Notes under the pieces: model-generated
Databases searched by the model: none
What the model was told of the DNA's origin: nothing
What the model saw: the letters and a program-made list of their open reading frames with translations, nothing else
Made by a program: the position numbers and the translations under genes
Source: Caryophanales bacterium UBA1719
GTDB lineage: Bacteria > Bacillota_I > Bacilli_A > RFN20 > CAG-826
Assembly (NCBI GenBank): GCA_002317145.1
Contig: DCIT01000011.1
Span: 1-15,890 of the forward strand
Length of the DNA: 15,890 nt
Direction: 5' to 3'
Shown: one piece after another, positions 15,876 through 15,890 of the stretch
How positions within the stretch are numbered: the stretch's first letter is position 1
Layout: every line of letters starts with the position of its first letter

Positions 15876-15890
15876 TAAAATAATTTACAT

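Noticed and set aside
1..15890. Search for CRISPR arrays, tRNA or rRNA genes, insertion sequences, riboswitches and toxin-antitoxin pairs
   Set aside because: By eye, no regularly spaced repeats, cloverleaf sequences, transposase motifs, target-site duplications or structured leaders were found; nearly all of the window is coding.

Overview
The window is a carbohydrate-catabolism locus from a very AT-rich, gene-dense, low-GC Gram-positive type bacterium. Short intergenic gaps, ATGA and TAATG gene overlaps, purine-rich ribosome sites upstream of several genes and TATAAT-like -10 boxes all point to Firmicutes/Bacilli. TGA is used as a real stop (the ATGA junctions at 3397-3400 and 11797-11800) and Trp is encoded by TGG, so this is not a Mycoplasma/Spiroplasma code-4 genome. 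An uncultured gut lineage near Erysipelotrichales or RF39-like Bacilli would fit; that is inference, because no rRNA or marker gene is present.

Layout. Positions 3-635 (+) hold the 3' part of a YhhN/lysoplasmalogenase-type membrane protein, unrelated to what follows. A promoter at about 651-678 then starts a plus-strand operon: GH4 alpha-galacturonidase-like enzyme (705-2153), membrane-anchored Dcr2-type metallophosphoesterase (2153-3400) and GH92 alpha-mannosidase-like protein (3397-5289). It meets, with one base between the stop codons, a minus-strand operon read from 10367 down to 5291: GH36-like alpha-galactosidase, TIM-barrel sugar isomerase/epimerase, small HAD phosphatase, and a large unnamed protein with a probable alpha/alpha-toroid plus beta-sandwich (heparinase/polysaccharide-lyase-like) architecture. 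A divergent intergenic region at 10368-10426 with a perfect 8-bp inverted repeat separates this from a second plus-strand operon: tagaturonate reductase uxaB (10427-11800), altronate dehydratase uxaA (11797-13200) and GH78 alpha-L-rhamnosidase (13202-15400). A low-molecular-weight protein tyrosine phosphatase (15397-15837, minus) closes the window, its stop codon overlapping that of the rhamnosidase.

How the genes work together. GH78 rhamnosidase plus a GH4 enzyme with the CHEV motif of alpha-galacturonidases can take apart alternating rhamnose/galacturonate chains (rhamnogalacturonan I type pectin) from the non-reducing end. UxaB and UxaA then carry tagaturonate through altronate to 2-keto-3-deoxygluconate. 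None of the glycosidases has a visible signal peptide, so degradation appears to be cytoplasmic after uptake of oligosaccharides. No transporter, UxaC, KdgK/KdgA or rhamnose-pathway gene lies in the window. The GH36, GH92, two phosphatases and the toroid protein suggest a more decorated, possibly phosphorylated, substrate; the toroid protein is the strongest candidate for an undescribed activity. No rRNA, tRNA, CRISPR array, transposon or phage feature was seen, and no gene-free stretch exceeds 300 bases.
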